19,831 nt of DNA from a bacterium (GCA_023230585.1 JALNXB010000037.1:1-19831); one strand, 5' to 3'; positions 7,162-15,480 are shown, counted from the stretch's first letter. Notes: generated by a model from the letters alone, not told the origin. A program made the numbers and translations.

Positions 7162-9186
7162 ATGAATAAAAAAACTAACAAATTATATGCGCTACTTCTT
7201 TTAATTGGTGTGGTTGCTATGGGTATTGCTTGTGGTGGTGGAGGCTCTACTAAGGCATTTTTACCAACTTTACCTGAAGGAACTCTTTATTTTTCTGAAG
7301 AGGGTTTATCATCCTCTGGCAGGGACTATATCCCTGTTTCTGGAGCATTAGACAGAAGTTTTTATCCTCTTCCTGATGATCCAGAAGGAATTTCCCTTTT
7401 TGGGCTTTTCTTCTGGTTGAATTGTTATGATGAAGATGGTTTTATGTTGGTGGTAGAACCCAATGATACTCAAGAAACTCTTGCCCGAATTTCAGTAGCA
7501 TTACATCCGAGAGGAATGAATTTTGCCCAGAAAACAGTAGATTTTTTAAATGAATCTCCTGAAAACATTTTTATTGCAATGAATATTGTCAACGCATTGG
7601 GAGCAGGTACAGGAGTATCTGGAATTCTTAGTGGCGGTATTATAGATAGTGATATTTATATAACTTCTGGTGGAACCTATAAAAGAGAAATTAAAGATGG
7701 TGCTCAGGAAATGATAGATACTTTTTATGATAGCATACCTTCGTTGGTAAGGTTGTTTATTAGAAAAGAACAATTTCAAGCGTATATGAATCAGCAGTTA
7801 TACAATTCTGTTTATGAAGGTGGCGAAAGAATTTCGTATGAAGAGTTTTTTTCTCTCTTTTTAGACCCTCAAAATTGGAATAGTATGGATTTTAAGACCA
7901 CCCTTGATTTCACGATGGCTGTATCTGGTCTTATGAAAAATATATCTGCATCAGAAAATGCTGTTGGTGATTATGATCAAAACAATATCGGGGTTCTTCG
8001 TCTTAATTCTCAGATTTATCATGTAACAGGGACTTCTTATAGACTTAACTCTTTTCCTTCAGAAATTAGAGGTAGAGGGGTTTTGAGAACACAACTTGAT
8101 GATGCAGGTTGTGAGGATGAAGATTTTTTGACTTTTAATCTTTCACAGCCTTCAACCCTCTATTTAGCTGTTGACCCTAACAACCAGAATCTTATAGATA
8201 AATTGACAAATGATGGTTGGATTTTATGGGATGGAAAAACAATTACTGCAAAGATGAATATAAGCCCTAATACAGAAATTACTTTTAATCTTTATTCTAA
8301 ATCGTTTGATGTTGGAGATGTTTCTTTACCTGCTAATGGTGCTGGAGATACTAAAATGTACTTTGTAATAGCTGATGCTACATATCCTTTCTGTATAGAT
8401 ATTCTTTTTACCTCTCATGCAACATTGATACAAGACAGTCCTTCTGATGTAGCTTTTTATACACCTAAGGTGAAAAAAGAGGGTGGAATAGTAGTCAATG
8501 ATAATGGAATTACAGAAGACCCTCAAACTGGATTACCTCTTGTTCATATAAATTTTATAGATGAGTTTGATGCTAATGTGCTTGTTAATACTGGTGAGAA
8601 TGCTCTTCAAACAGCGGTCGATAATGTTACAGATAGACAATTTGTTGAACATATCTTAAAGAATAATGGATTTAGGTTGATAGATACCTATAATGACCAA
8701 TTCCCTGCTTTTGGAGGTAATAGCCAGATACTTCTTGCTGAGAGTGTTCTTGGTTTTAAACTTGAACAGCCAATAAGAGTACCTCTCCTTGAGGAGAATC
8801 TTTTTACTCTTGCTAATATGAACTTATTGAATAGCCCTAACCTTGTTGGTGTATATATAAAATCTGTAAGGACTGATGATGAAAATTTAACTATCTGGAG
8901 AAACTCAGCTAATGATAAAGGGTTGGACTTCTCTGGAATTTCTGCATACCTTAGAGATAAAGGAGTAAATTACAAGTATTTTGTTGCTAAAACAGGAGAA
9001 GAGGTCTCTCTTAAAGAACTATTAAAATCTATAGGTAAGAGTGATGAAGGGGAATTAACTTTTATTGTTATGGTAGAACTTGAAGATGAGAAAACTTTTG
9101 AACTTGTAGGTGGTGCTTTTATTCACGATTATTACACAAATATTTATGATTCAGTAATAGGAGATGAGTCTCCGTTACAACCTTAA
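7162..9186 (+). CDS. Putative lipoprotein of unknown function
   Basis: The 674-residue protein starts with a lysine-rich n-region, a hydrophobic stretch (about 8-22) and a lipobox-like GIAC with Cys24, followed by a Gly linker (GGGGST). It is therefore probably lipidated and anchored in the envelope. AAGGAG sits four bases before the ATG and a strong promoter lies just upstream, supporting both start and expression. The mature part is soluble, rich in Asp, Asn and aromatic residues, with no membrane segments after the signal. It contains a probable beta-rich middle (about 275-430). I recognise no catalytic motif or named domain. The next gene, for a membrane protein, begins 13 bp after the stop codon, so the two are likely co-transcribed and may act together at the envelope. 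Confidence 0.8.
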   Translation: MNKKTNKLYALLLLIGVVAMGIACGGGGSTKAFLPTLPEGTLYFSEEGLSSSGRDYIPVSGALDRSFYPLPDDPEGISLFGLFFWLNCYDEDGFMLVVEPNDTQETLARISVALHPRGMNFAQKTVDFLNESPENIFIAMNIVNALGAGTGVSGILSGGIIDSDIYITSGGTYKREIKDGAQEMIDTFYDSIPSLVRLFIRKEQFQAYMNQQLYNSVYEGGERISYEEFFSLFLDPQNWNSMDFKTTLDFTMAVSGLMKNISASENAVGDYDQNNIGVLRLNSQIYHVTGTSYRLNSFPSEIRGRGVLRTQLDDAGCEDEDFLTFNLSQPSTLYLAVDPNNQNLIDKLTNDGWILWDGKTITAKMNISPNTEITFNLYSKSFDVGDVSLPANGAGDTKMYFVIADATYPFCIDILFTSHATLIQDSPSDVAFYTPKVKKEGGIVVNDNGITEDPQTGLPLVHINFIDEFDANVLVNTGENALQTAVDNVTDRQFVEHILKNNGFRLIDTYNDQFPAFGGNSQILLAESVLGFKLEQPIRVPLLEENLFTLANMNLLNSPNLVGVYIKSVRTDDENLTIWRNSANDKGLDFSGISAYLRDKGVNYKYFVAKTGEEVSLKELLKSIGKSDEGELTFIVMVELEDEKTFELVGGAFIHDYYTNIYDSVIGDESPLQP

Positions 9187-9199
9187 ACAAAATAAAGAT

Positions 9200-9793
9200 A
9201 TGAAAAAAAATGCTCTTGATATTTTTTATCGAATGGTAGCTGATATGACAAGCCCTATTGTTTTAACTGCTTTCTTTTTTGCGTTTGTATGTTTAAAACT
9301 TATTCCAGAACCTATTAAAGCGTTACAGGTTTTTGCAGTATGCTTTATTTCGCAGTCGGCATTGCCCATACTATACCTTTTAATAGCCTACAAGTTGAAA
9401 TTTATACCTGATGTTCATTTGTTTAAAAAAGAGGATAGAAATAAAGCTTTTCCTGCAATAGCTCTATTTTATCTTATGGGACTGTTAATACTTTATAAAA
9501 TTTCTGCTCCTACCATAATAATAGGTCTTGTTTTTGCTTCTACGGCATTGTTACTTGTTATCTGGTGGGTAAATGTTTTTTATAAAATAAGTATTCATAT
9601 GTCTGGTTTTGCTGGTATGTTGACTGGCTTGTTCTTTGTTTTTGGCGCTAATTCTGCTCCTCTTGTCCCTCTTTTGCCACTCTCCTGCTGGGTTAGATAT
9701 AGAAGCAAGGCACACAATTTTTCTGAACTAGTAACAGGAGCCTTGGCGGGTGTTATTGTGACTTTTGTGGTGCTTCATTTTCTTTTTCTTTAA
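9200..9793 (+). CDS. PAP2-like integral membrane protein
   Basis: The 197-residue protein has about five or six hydrophobic segments (roughly 18-35, 41-63, 86-98, 102-124, 136-160 and 177-197). Three features recall PAP2 phosphatases. These are LFKKEDRNKAFP (74-85, like the first K…R…P motif), KISIHMSGFAG (129-139, in place of the second S-G-H motif) and VRYRSKAHNFSELVTGALAG (165-184, like the third R…H…G motif). The central S-G-H is degenerate (S131-I-H133), so activity on phospholipids or undecaprenyl phosphate is uncertain. An ATG at 9164 would overlap the lipoprotein gene by 23 bp with an AGGAG only one base away, so I prefer the ATG at 9200, although its ribosome site is weak. It converges with the minus-strand gene 7 bp away; an AT-only hairpin at 9809-9831 is the only terminator candidate. 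Confidence 0.65.
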   Translation: MKKNALDIFYRMVADMTSPIVLTAFFFAFVCLKLIPEPIKALQVFAVCFISQSALPILYLLIAYKLKFIPDVHLFKKEDRNKAFPAIALFYLMGLLILYKISAPTIIIGLVFASTALLLVIWWVNVFYKISIHMSGFAGMLTGLFFVFGANSAPLVPLLPLSCWVRYRSKAHNFSELVTGALAGVIVTFVVLHFLFL

Positions 9794-9800
9794 GGGTTTG

Positions 9801-10451
9801 CTACCTAATGAGTTTTATAATAAAAAACTCAATTATAATAAGAAGAAAGGTATATAAAATTGATTGTTTTTTGAATTTTGTATCATATTTCCCTTGCCAG
9901 AAAACTGTTATAAGAGTAAAGTTTACTGTTATGTAAGTGAAGAGTAGTCCCAAGGTGCTTAAAATTTTCCAAAAGTAGAATAAAAACGAATAATTAAAGA
10001 GGAGTTTTAAAAAGAATAAAACTAATATAACAATTATTAAATAAACAAAATCTTTGAGTGAAAAATATATATTAGCAAAATAACTCTTCTCTCTTAATGA
10101 GTAGTTCAAAATCCCAAAAGCAAAACTTCCTAAAGATGCGCCTCCAAGTAAGCCAAATAAAAACTTTATATTATTTCCTAAATCTAAAATTCCTTTGAAT
10201 GAAAACAGGGAATCAGTTATGAAAACAAATAGCATTAGAAGTGAAACAATTATAACGTTTTTACTAAGTCGAAGGATTCGTTTTTTTGCTGATATAATCC
10301 ATAAAAAAAGGTAGGCAATAAGAAATCCAGCATATATACCTGTGCACCTTGTACATAGTGGTAAGGTTTTGTCTCCTATTTCAAAGCATCTCAAGGTTTG
10401 TTGATGACATATTAAAGAAATAAATCTATTAATAACACTATTCAGCCCCAT
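9801..10451 (-). CDS. DUF2085 family membrane protein
   Basis: The N-terminus carries the DUF2085 pattern: ICHQ (C15, H16), R21-C22, then LPLCTRCTGIYAGF (C33, C36) running into the first membrane helix. About five or six hydrophobic segments follow (roughly 41-53, 65-84, 97-114, 131-150, 155-182, 196-214). The Cys/His arrangement suggests a metal or Fe-S site at the membrane surface, but no function is established for the family to my knowledge. The 216-residue length is somewhat longer than the simplest members. The ATG lies 14 bp inside the 3' end of the upstream radical SAM gene and lacks a clear Shine-Dalgarno sequence, so translation is probably coupled to it. Confidence 0.8.
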   Translation of the reverse strand: MGLNSVINRFISLICHQQTLRCFEIGDKTLPLCTRCTGIYAGFLIAYLFLWIISAKKRILRLSKNVIIVSLLMLFVFITDSLFSFKGILDLGNNIKFLFGLLGGASLGSFAFGILNYSLREKSYFANIYFSLKDFVYLIIVILVLFFLKLLFNYSFLFYFWKILSTLGLLFTYITVNFTLITVFWQGKYDTKFKKQSILYTFLLIIIEFFIIKLIR

Positions 10452-12033
10452 TATATGTATACCGTTTTGTGTATGACCTTTCTTTCCCTGGCCTGTTTTT
10501 TGTAAAGAAATGGTTGATTCTTAGTATACTTGAATAAATTAAAAAGAGAACTGATTTAACTTTAGCCTGAAAGGGCGGATTTCCAAATTCTTTTATATAT
10601 GAATCTCTCAATTCTTTAATATCTCTCCTCAATTCAGGAGTGGGTGAATGTAATTTTATTGCAAGTAACGCAGGGAATATAAGATGACACCAGGATGCAA
10701 AGAGAGGTGCTTTTGCCTTGATAATTTCGTTTTTACTCTTTTTACTTGCCTTATAACCATTGAGGTTGACCTCAAAAGTTCTTGAAAACGATGGTCCGTT
10801 CCTTTGATAAAGAAGGGATTGGGTTAAGTTGACATATTTTATTACATCTTCATCTTTTATGCTGGTATGTCTGTGCATTATAGAGTATAGATGGTGGTTA
10901 TGCCATTTGAAATTATCGGTATATAGTTTGCCCTCTTTTTTTAATCTGTCCCATAATCTTGTTTCGGGGCAGGGCATAAGGCTTGAAATTTGTGTGTAGG
11001 TAGGTTTTAAATCAACAAAATAGTTTATATCTTCAAGAATATTGTCTTCTGTCTGAAAATCCCAGCCAATTATAAAAGAACCAACGGTCTGGATACCTGC
11101 TTCTCTTAAAGATTTAAAGGTTTCTCCTATATCTCTTCCTTTTCTTTTAGGGAGTTTAGAAAATTTTGATTCAACTCCTATCCATATAGCAGAAACGCCC
11201 ATCTCAACAAGTTCTTCTATGGTATATTGGGATAAACTTCTTATACTTCCAAAACCAGCCCAACTTACTTTTTCTGGCAGAATATCTTTATCTTTCTTTA
11301 TAATATCCCCAAACTCTCTTACGTAATCAGCATCTGCAAAGAAATCTTCGTCATATATCCATACGAAACTACTCTTTTCCAGAAGTTTTTTCTTAACAAT
11401 TTTCCAGAGTGCCTCAGGGTCGACTATCCTTACTTTTTTGTAATCGTAGAAAGCTGATGTGCAACAAAACTCGCAAGCACCTCTACAACCTAAAGCAGAT
11501 ATAGCGTTATCAAAAGCAACTTTTTCTCCCATTGAATATATGTATGAGGTAGGAAAATCTTGCTTAATTTCTGCGTCTGTTGGTTCGCCAAGAATTTCTC
11601 TAACAAAACTTATTCCCTCTCCGTGACATACATAGTCAGCCATACTAAGAAGTTCTTTCTCTTCTTGAAAATCTTCTTTAAGGCAAGTAACTCCGTAACC
11701 TCCAAGAATTATTTTTGTTTTTGGAGATAACTCTTTAATTGCTTTACACATCTTATATGTAGCATCAAAGAATATAGTGTTAAAGTTTATACCGATATAG
11801 TCGTATCCTTTTTTTACTTCTTCAACAAACTCTTCAAAGGATGGATATTCAAGGGCTACGGAAGGTATTGAAACATTTTGGGCAAGAAGGTAAACAGGCA
11901 TAGCAGGGTAGTAACTTTTAAGAGTGAAAAACTCTTGTCCTTTTGTTAGCCTGCTTGTGTATAAGTCCATACTATCAGTATTGTCAATCCTTGGATAAGG
12001 ACCGCAAGCCATAGTAAATAAGATTTTTTTCAT
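10438..12033 (-). CDS. Radical SAM protein with N-terminal B12-binding-like domain
   Basis: The 531-residue protein begins with a Rossmann-like region (about 1-150; YDYIGINFNT, KIILGGYGVTCL, HGEG) typical of cobalamin-binding domains fused to radical SAM enzymes. The canonical cobalamin-ligand D-x-H-x-x-G is not seen. The radical SAM core (about 178-390) has the cluster motif C183-x3-C187-x2-C190 (GCRGACEFC). It also has the usual later strands WIYDEDFF, AIWIGVES and GSFIIGWDFQTED. The last ~140 residues form a helical C-terminal domain with His- and aromatic-rich segments (KWHNHHLYS). Homologues modify lipids, cofactors or pigments; the substrate here cannot be told. AAGGA (12040-12044 on the minus strand) lies six bases before the ATG. 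It forms an operon with the overlapping DUF2085 gene, and the pairing may mean a membrane-linked modification. Confidence 0.88.
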   Translation of the reverse strand: MKKILFTMACGPYPRIDNTDSMDLYTSRLTKGQEFFTLKSYYPAMPVYLLAQNVSIPSVALEYPSFEEFVEEVKKGYDYIGINFNTIFFDATYKMCKAIKELSPKTKIILGGYGVTCLKEDFQEEKELLSMADYVCHGEGISFVREILGEPTDAEIKQDFPTSYIYSMGEKVAFDNAISALGCRGACEFCCTSAFYDYKKVRIVDPEALWKIVKKKLLEKSSFVWIYDEDFFADADYVREFGDIIKKDKDILPEKVSWAGFGSIRSLSQYTIEELVEMGVSAIWIGVESKFSKLPKRKGRDIGETFKSLREAGIQTVGSFIIGWDFQTEDNILEDINYFVDLKPTYTQISSLMPCPETRLWDRLKKEGKLYTDNFKWHNHHLYSIMHRHTSIKDEDVIKYVNLTQSLLYQRNGPSFSRTFEVNLNGYKASKKSKNEIIKAKAPLFASWCHLIFPALLAIKLHSPTPELRRDIKELRDSYIKEFGNPPFQAKVKSVLFLIYSSILRINHFFTKNRPGKERSYTKRYTYNGAE

Positions 12034-12067
12034 TCTGTGTCCTTTTTTATTTGTTACTGTAACATAA

Positions 12068-12096
12068 TTGAGATGTTTGCTGATATATGGTATTAT
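12068..12096 (+). promoter_or_regulatory. Candidate promoter of the activase operon in a divergent intergenic region
   Basis: TTGAGA (12068-12073) and TATTAT (12091-12096) are 17 bp apart and point towards the activase genes, with a leader of about 235 nt that contains the composite repeat. On the opposite strand a TATAAT (12092-12097) overlaps the same box and could serve the radical SAM gene, but no good -35 accompanies it. Confidence 0.45.
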
Positions 12097-12155
12097 AAAA
12101 GCCGTTAAAAATCAAAAATTTTCTTGTTTTTGAGTGTTTTGAGGAAGGGTAGTAT

Positions 12156-12306
12156 GGATAAAGACGAGGATTACCACATCGCAATCCCTCATAAAGTATT
12201 CTGGCTAAGACGCTCCTCGTAAGACAAGCAAAAAGCGTGGGTTAAGTTAGAGAGCCTGAAACAAGTTTAGGATGACAAAATTGGGCGTTCAAGGTGATAA
12301 AATGGA
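12156..12306. repeat. Composite intergenic repeat in the leader of the activase operon
   Basis: The left part (12156-12238) is a copy of 6841-6923 and the right part (12234-12306) is a copy of 6058-6130, the two joined at a shared AGCGT. The right part includes a degraded CCTGAAACAAGTTTAGG hairpin. The composite shows that the two repeats are modules that recombine, or that the 6058 and 6841 copies are fragments of one longer element. It lies 33 bp before the first activase gene. Confidence 0.85.
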
Positions 12307-12338
12307 AGAGGAGAAGTCAGCAATATTAAACAAAAACA

Positions 12339-13334
12339 ATGGTAAAGAAAAAAATAGGAATTCCTGCAAGTTTATTATATTATAAGTATTTTGCTTTCTG
12401 GAAAGCCTTTTTTGAAAGGCTTGGTTTGGAAGTGGTTGTTAGCGATGAAACTAACAGCGAAATACTTAAAGATGGAAATAGGTACGCAATAGATGAGATA
12501 TGTATCCCTTTGAAACTCTATTATGGGCATATTGTCAATATTTTAAAAAAAAATGTAGACTACCTATTTACTCCAAGATATGTTTCTTTCACTGCAGATA
12601 CTTATATGTGCCCCAAGTTTTTAGGCTTGCCTGATCTTATAAGAGGCACTGTGGATGGGTTGCCTCCAATTGTAGAGATGTGTGTTGATATTAGAAAGAA
12701 ACCAAAGTTTTTTTCTGCTCTTGAGACTGGTAGGGCTCTTGGTAAATCTTTTAGAGAGGTAAAGTCGGCATACCAATATGCTGTGCGTAGTTACCACCGA
12801 TTTTGTTCTGGAATGGAAAATGGTCTTTCATTTCAAGAGGCTCTAAAAATATCTGAAAACGATTCAAAAGATATTTTTGCAGAAAAAATGTTAGACTCAA
12901 AAGTTTCTATAGCTATAATAGGGCATGAATATAATGTTCACGACCCGTTTGTAAATATGGACTTGTTGAATAAACTTGAAAAGATGAATGTTAAAACTGT
13001 TGTTATGGAAAATCTTCCTTCTCATATATTCAAAGGTGAGACAACAATAAATGAATCACTTAAAAATTATTGGGGTAACGAGGAAGAAATTCTGTCTGCT
13101 TTGAACTACTTGTTTGAAGAAAAATTTGTTGATGGAATTGTTTTTCTGTGCAGTTTTTGTTGTGGACCAGACTCTTTAATAGATGAAATTGTAACAAGAA
13201 ATGCAAAATCAGTAGATATGCCATATATATGTGTGGTGATAGATGAGCATTCTGGGCAAGCCGGGTTAATAACCCGTATTGAATCTTTCGTAGAGATGGT
13301 TGCTTTCAAGAAACAGAGGGAGAAAATAGGATAA
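12339..13334 (+). CDS. 2-hydroxyacyl-CoA dehydratase-like protein, DUF2229 (COG3580-type)
   Basis: The N-terminus (KIGIPASLLYYKYFAFWKAFFERLG) is the DUF2229 signature found in large acyl-CoA dehydratase activase proteins and in HgdB-like subunits. Further marks are DEICIPLKLYYGH (C55), the TPRYVS segment, YMCPKFLGLPD (C91), FLCSFCCGPDSL (C271, C274, C275) and the C-terminal VIDEHSGQAGLITRIESF, typical of Fe-S proteins of the HgdB fold. These Cys residues are candidate cluster ligands. The length, 331, is that of one HgdB-like module. The ATG has no Shine-Dalgarno sequence at normal distance; a stop at 12327 fixes the start close to this point. The stop codon shares one base with the ATG of the next gene, indicating coupled translation and probable complex formation. 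It would accept or relay low-potential electrons; its substrate is unknown. Confidence 0.85.
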   Translation: MVKKKIGIPASLLYYKYFAFWKAFFERLGLEVVVSDETNSEILKDGNRYAIDEICIPLKLYYGHIVNILKKNVDYLFTPRYVSFTADTYMCPKFLGLPDLIRGTVDGLPPIVEMCVDIRKKPKFFSALETGRALGKSFREVKSAYQYAVRSYHRFCSGMENGLSFQEALKISENDSKDIFAEKMLDSKVSIAIIGHEYNVHDPFVNMDLLNKLEKMNVKTVVMENLPSHIFKGETTINESLKNYWGNEEEILSALNYLFEEKFVDGIVFLCSFCCGPDSLIDEIVTRNAKSVDMPYICVVIDEHSGQAGLITRIESFVEMVAFKKQREKIG

Positions 13335-14449
13335 TGGTTGTATCTTTTCCACATATGGGTAACGGTTGGCCTGCTTTTAAATCTTTATGCGAGAATATGG
13401 GTGCAGAGGTTTATGTTCCTAAAGAAAGCAATGTAAAACAACTTGAATTAGGGTTAAAAAACTCTCCAGAATGGGTATGTTTTCCTTTTAAGGTAACCCT
13501 TTCTAATATGATTGACGCTCTTGAATCAGGGGTAAAGACCATAGTTATGGCAACAGATTGCGGTCCTTGCAGATTTGGGTTTTATTATGCCGTCCAAGAA
13601 CGTATTTTAAGGGATATGGGTTATAATTTTGAAATGATACATCTGCCTCAGGGAGATCTTTTAACTTTTGAGTGGGTAGATTTTCTTAAATCTATATGTG
13701 AGGATAAAAAACTTGCTTCTTTCAAAAATATATCTAAAACTGTAAGAGTTTTTCTTATGAAGTTGTATCTAATAAAACTTGCAGAAGAATGTGAAGGTGC
13801 CACAAGATGTTATGAGATAAATAAAGGTGAAACAACAAAAGTGTTGAAAAAGTGTTTGTTGTTAATAGATACTGCTGTAAAATATGCTGAACTTAAAAGG
13901 TTAAAGCGACAAATACCTACTCTCTTTTCTGATATAAAAACGGATAAGAAGAGAAGTGTTGTGTCGGTTAAAATGACTGGTGAAAATTTTGTTGCTGTAG
14001 ATGAGTTTTCTAACCAGAATATTAAAAGAAAACTTGGTGAACTTGGATGTAAGGTGTATATGGGTACAAGTTTGTATGATTGGGTTAAACATAAATTCCA
14101 CTTAAATTTTCATAGGAAATACCTTGAATACCTTAATAAGAAAAATAGATCAAAAGGCGGGCTGCAGATGGATATAGGTGGGGAGGCGATATGGGTTTTG
14201 GGGGATTATATTTCCAGTTCTCAAGAAGATAAGTTTGATGGTTTTGTTCACATATATCCATTTACTTGTATGCCTGAAATTACAGCTAAAGCTATAATAA
14301 CAAAATGGTATGGTGATGGTGATTTTAATTTACCACCTTTCTTTTTTAGTTTTGATGAACACTCAGGGGAGGCAGGGTTGATTACGCGTCTTGAGGCATA
14401 CGTTGATTTACTTAAAAAACGTTCTTTGAGAGATATTGTTAAGAAATAA
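13334..14449 (+). CDS. CoA-dehydratase activase-related Fe-S protein (COG3581-type, HgdB-like)
   Basis: The 371-residue protein has the start of this family (VVSFPHMGNGWPAFKSLCE). It then has WVCFPFKVTLSNMIDAL (C49), ATDCGPCRFGFYYAVQERIL (C76 and C79), YPFTCMPEITAKAI (C312) and a C-terminal FDEHSGEAGLITRLEAYVD that parallels the preceding protein. C49, C76, C79 and C312 are the likely cluster ligands. A helical, lysine-rich insert occupies about 130-210. In many Firmicutes this domain, the preceding one and the activator are fused in one protein of about 1400 residues; here they are separate genes. The ATG overlaps the previous stop by one base. It probably forms a heterodimer with the upstream product. 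Confidence 0.83.
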   Translation: MVVSFPHMGNGWPAFKSLCENMGAEVYVPKESNVKQLELGLKNSPEWVCFPFKVTLSNMIDALESGVKTIVMATDCGPCRFGFYYAVQERILRDMGYNFEMIHLPQGDLLTFEWVDFLKSICEDKKLASFKNISKTVRVFLMKLYLIKLAEECEGATRCYEINKGETTKVLKKCLLLIDTAVKYAELKRLKRQIPTLFSDIKTDKKRSVVSVKMTGENFVAVDEFSNQNIKRKLGELGCKVYMGTSLYDWVKHKFHLNFHRKYLEYLNKKNRSKGGLQMDIGGEAIWVLGDYISSSQEDKFDGFVHIYPFTCMPEITAKAIITKWYGDGDFNLPPFFFSFDEHSGEAGLITRLEAYVDLLKKRSLRDIVKK

Positions 14450-14460
14450 AAATATTTATA

Positions 14461-15480
14461 ATGGGAGAAAGAAAGAAGATGTCACAGAGTACTGAAAAAA
14501 TAGACCTAAAAAATGTTACAAATAATATGTTTTTAGGCATTGATGTTGGTAGTGTTTCTACCAAATTTGCTGTTGTAAACGAAGATATGAAATTGGTTTA
14601 TGCTACCTGGGCAAGAACTCAAGGGTCCCCTATAAAATCTGTCCAAGAAGGATTTGCTAATTTAAGGAAGGTTTTTGGAGAGAGCGGTTCCAGTATTAAA
14701 GCTGTTGGTACTACGGGTTCTGCAAGGTATCTTATAAAGTCGCTTGTGAAAGCGGATCTTGCTAAAACAGAGATAATATCTCATGCTGTTGCCTCTTCTT
14801 ATTATGTTCCTCAGGTAAGAACTATACTTGAGATTGGCGGGCAGGATAGTAAATTGATACTAATGCAGGATGGGATAATAACCGACTTTACTATGAACTC
14901 AATTTGTGCTGCTGGTACTGGCTCTTTTCTTGACCATCAAGCACATAGGTTGGGGATACCTATTGAGGAGTTTGGGGATTATGCTGCTAAATCAACTGTG
15001 GATGTTGCTATAGCAGGTAGGTGTACTGTTTTTGCTGAATCGGATATGGTTCATAAACAACAGATGGGATATCCCAAAGAAGATATTATTAACGGTTTAT
15101 GTGAGGCACTGGTTAGGAACTATCTTAACAATCTTTGTAAAGGTAAAACCTTATTGCCACCTTTTGTTTTTCAAGGAGGTGTTGCAGCAAATTCAGGTAT
15201 TAGAAAAAGTTTTGAGAAATCTCTCGGCTGTGAAGTTATTGTTCCAGAATATTTTCTTACTATGGGCGCCATTGGTGCGGCATTGCTTGCAAGAACACAT
15301 ATTGAAGAGAATAACTTAAAAACTATTTTTTGTGGATTTTCTGTTAGCGATGAAAAATTTGTGACAGCAGGGTTCAACTGTTCAGGATGCCCCAATAAAT
15401 GTGAGATTACTTGCGTAAATAAAGAAAAAGGGGAACTTGTAGCTAGATGGGGAGATAGGTGCGGCAAATGGACAATATAA
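14461..15480 (+). CDS. Activator ATPase of the 2-hydroxyacyl-CoA dehydratase (HgdC/BcrA/BadF) family with C-terminal Cys cluster
   Basis: The protein belongs to the ASKHA-fold activators that use ATP to push an electron to a partner Fe-S protein. Visible motifs are the phosphate loop GIDVGSVSTK (26-35), GTTGSARYL (83-91), EIGGQDSK (124-131), CAAGTGSFLDHQAHRLG with C149, and AGRCTVFAESDM with C188. C149 and C188 match the two cysteines through which a homodimer holds one [4Fe-4S] cluster. FQGGVAAN (237-244) and MGAIGAAL (268-275) complete the fold. A C-terminal extension adds C307-x2-C310-x3-C314-x3-C318 and C334 (GDRCGKW), a possible second metal site found in the large fused relatives. The in-frame ATG at 14479, with GGAG 11 bases upstream, is an alternative start. 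It sits 11 bp after the second Fe-S gene. Confidence 0.9.
   Translation: MGERKKMSQSTEKIDLKNVTNNMFLGIDVGSVSTKFAVVNEDMKLVYATWARTQGSPIKSVQEGFANLRKVFGESGSSIKAVGTTGSARYLIKSLVKADLAKTEIISHAVASSYYVPQVRTILEIGGQDSKLILMQDGIITDFTMNSICAAGTGSFLDHQAHRLGIPIEEFGDYAAKSTVDVAIAGRCTVFAESDMVHKQQMGYPKEDIINGLCEALVRNYLNNLCKGKTLLPPFVFQGGVAANSGIRKSFEKSLGCEVIVPEYFLTMGAIGAALLARTHIEENNLKTIFCGFSVSDEKFVTAGFNCSGCPNKCEITCVNKEKGELVARWGDRCGKWTI

Noticed and set aside
9164..9199. Upstream ATG start for the PAP2-like protein
   Set aside because: It overlaps the lipoprotein gene by 23 bp, its AGGAG is only one base away, and the added residues are polar and unlike the start of a membrane protein.
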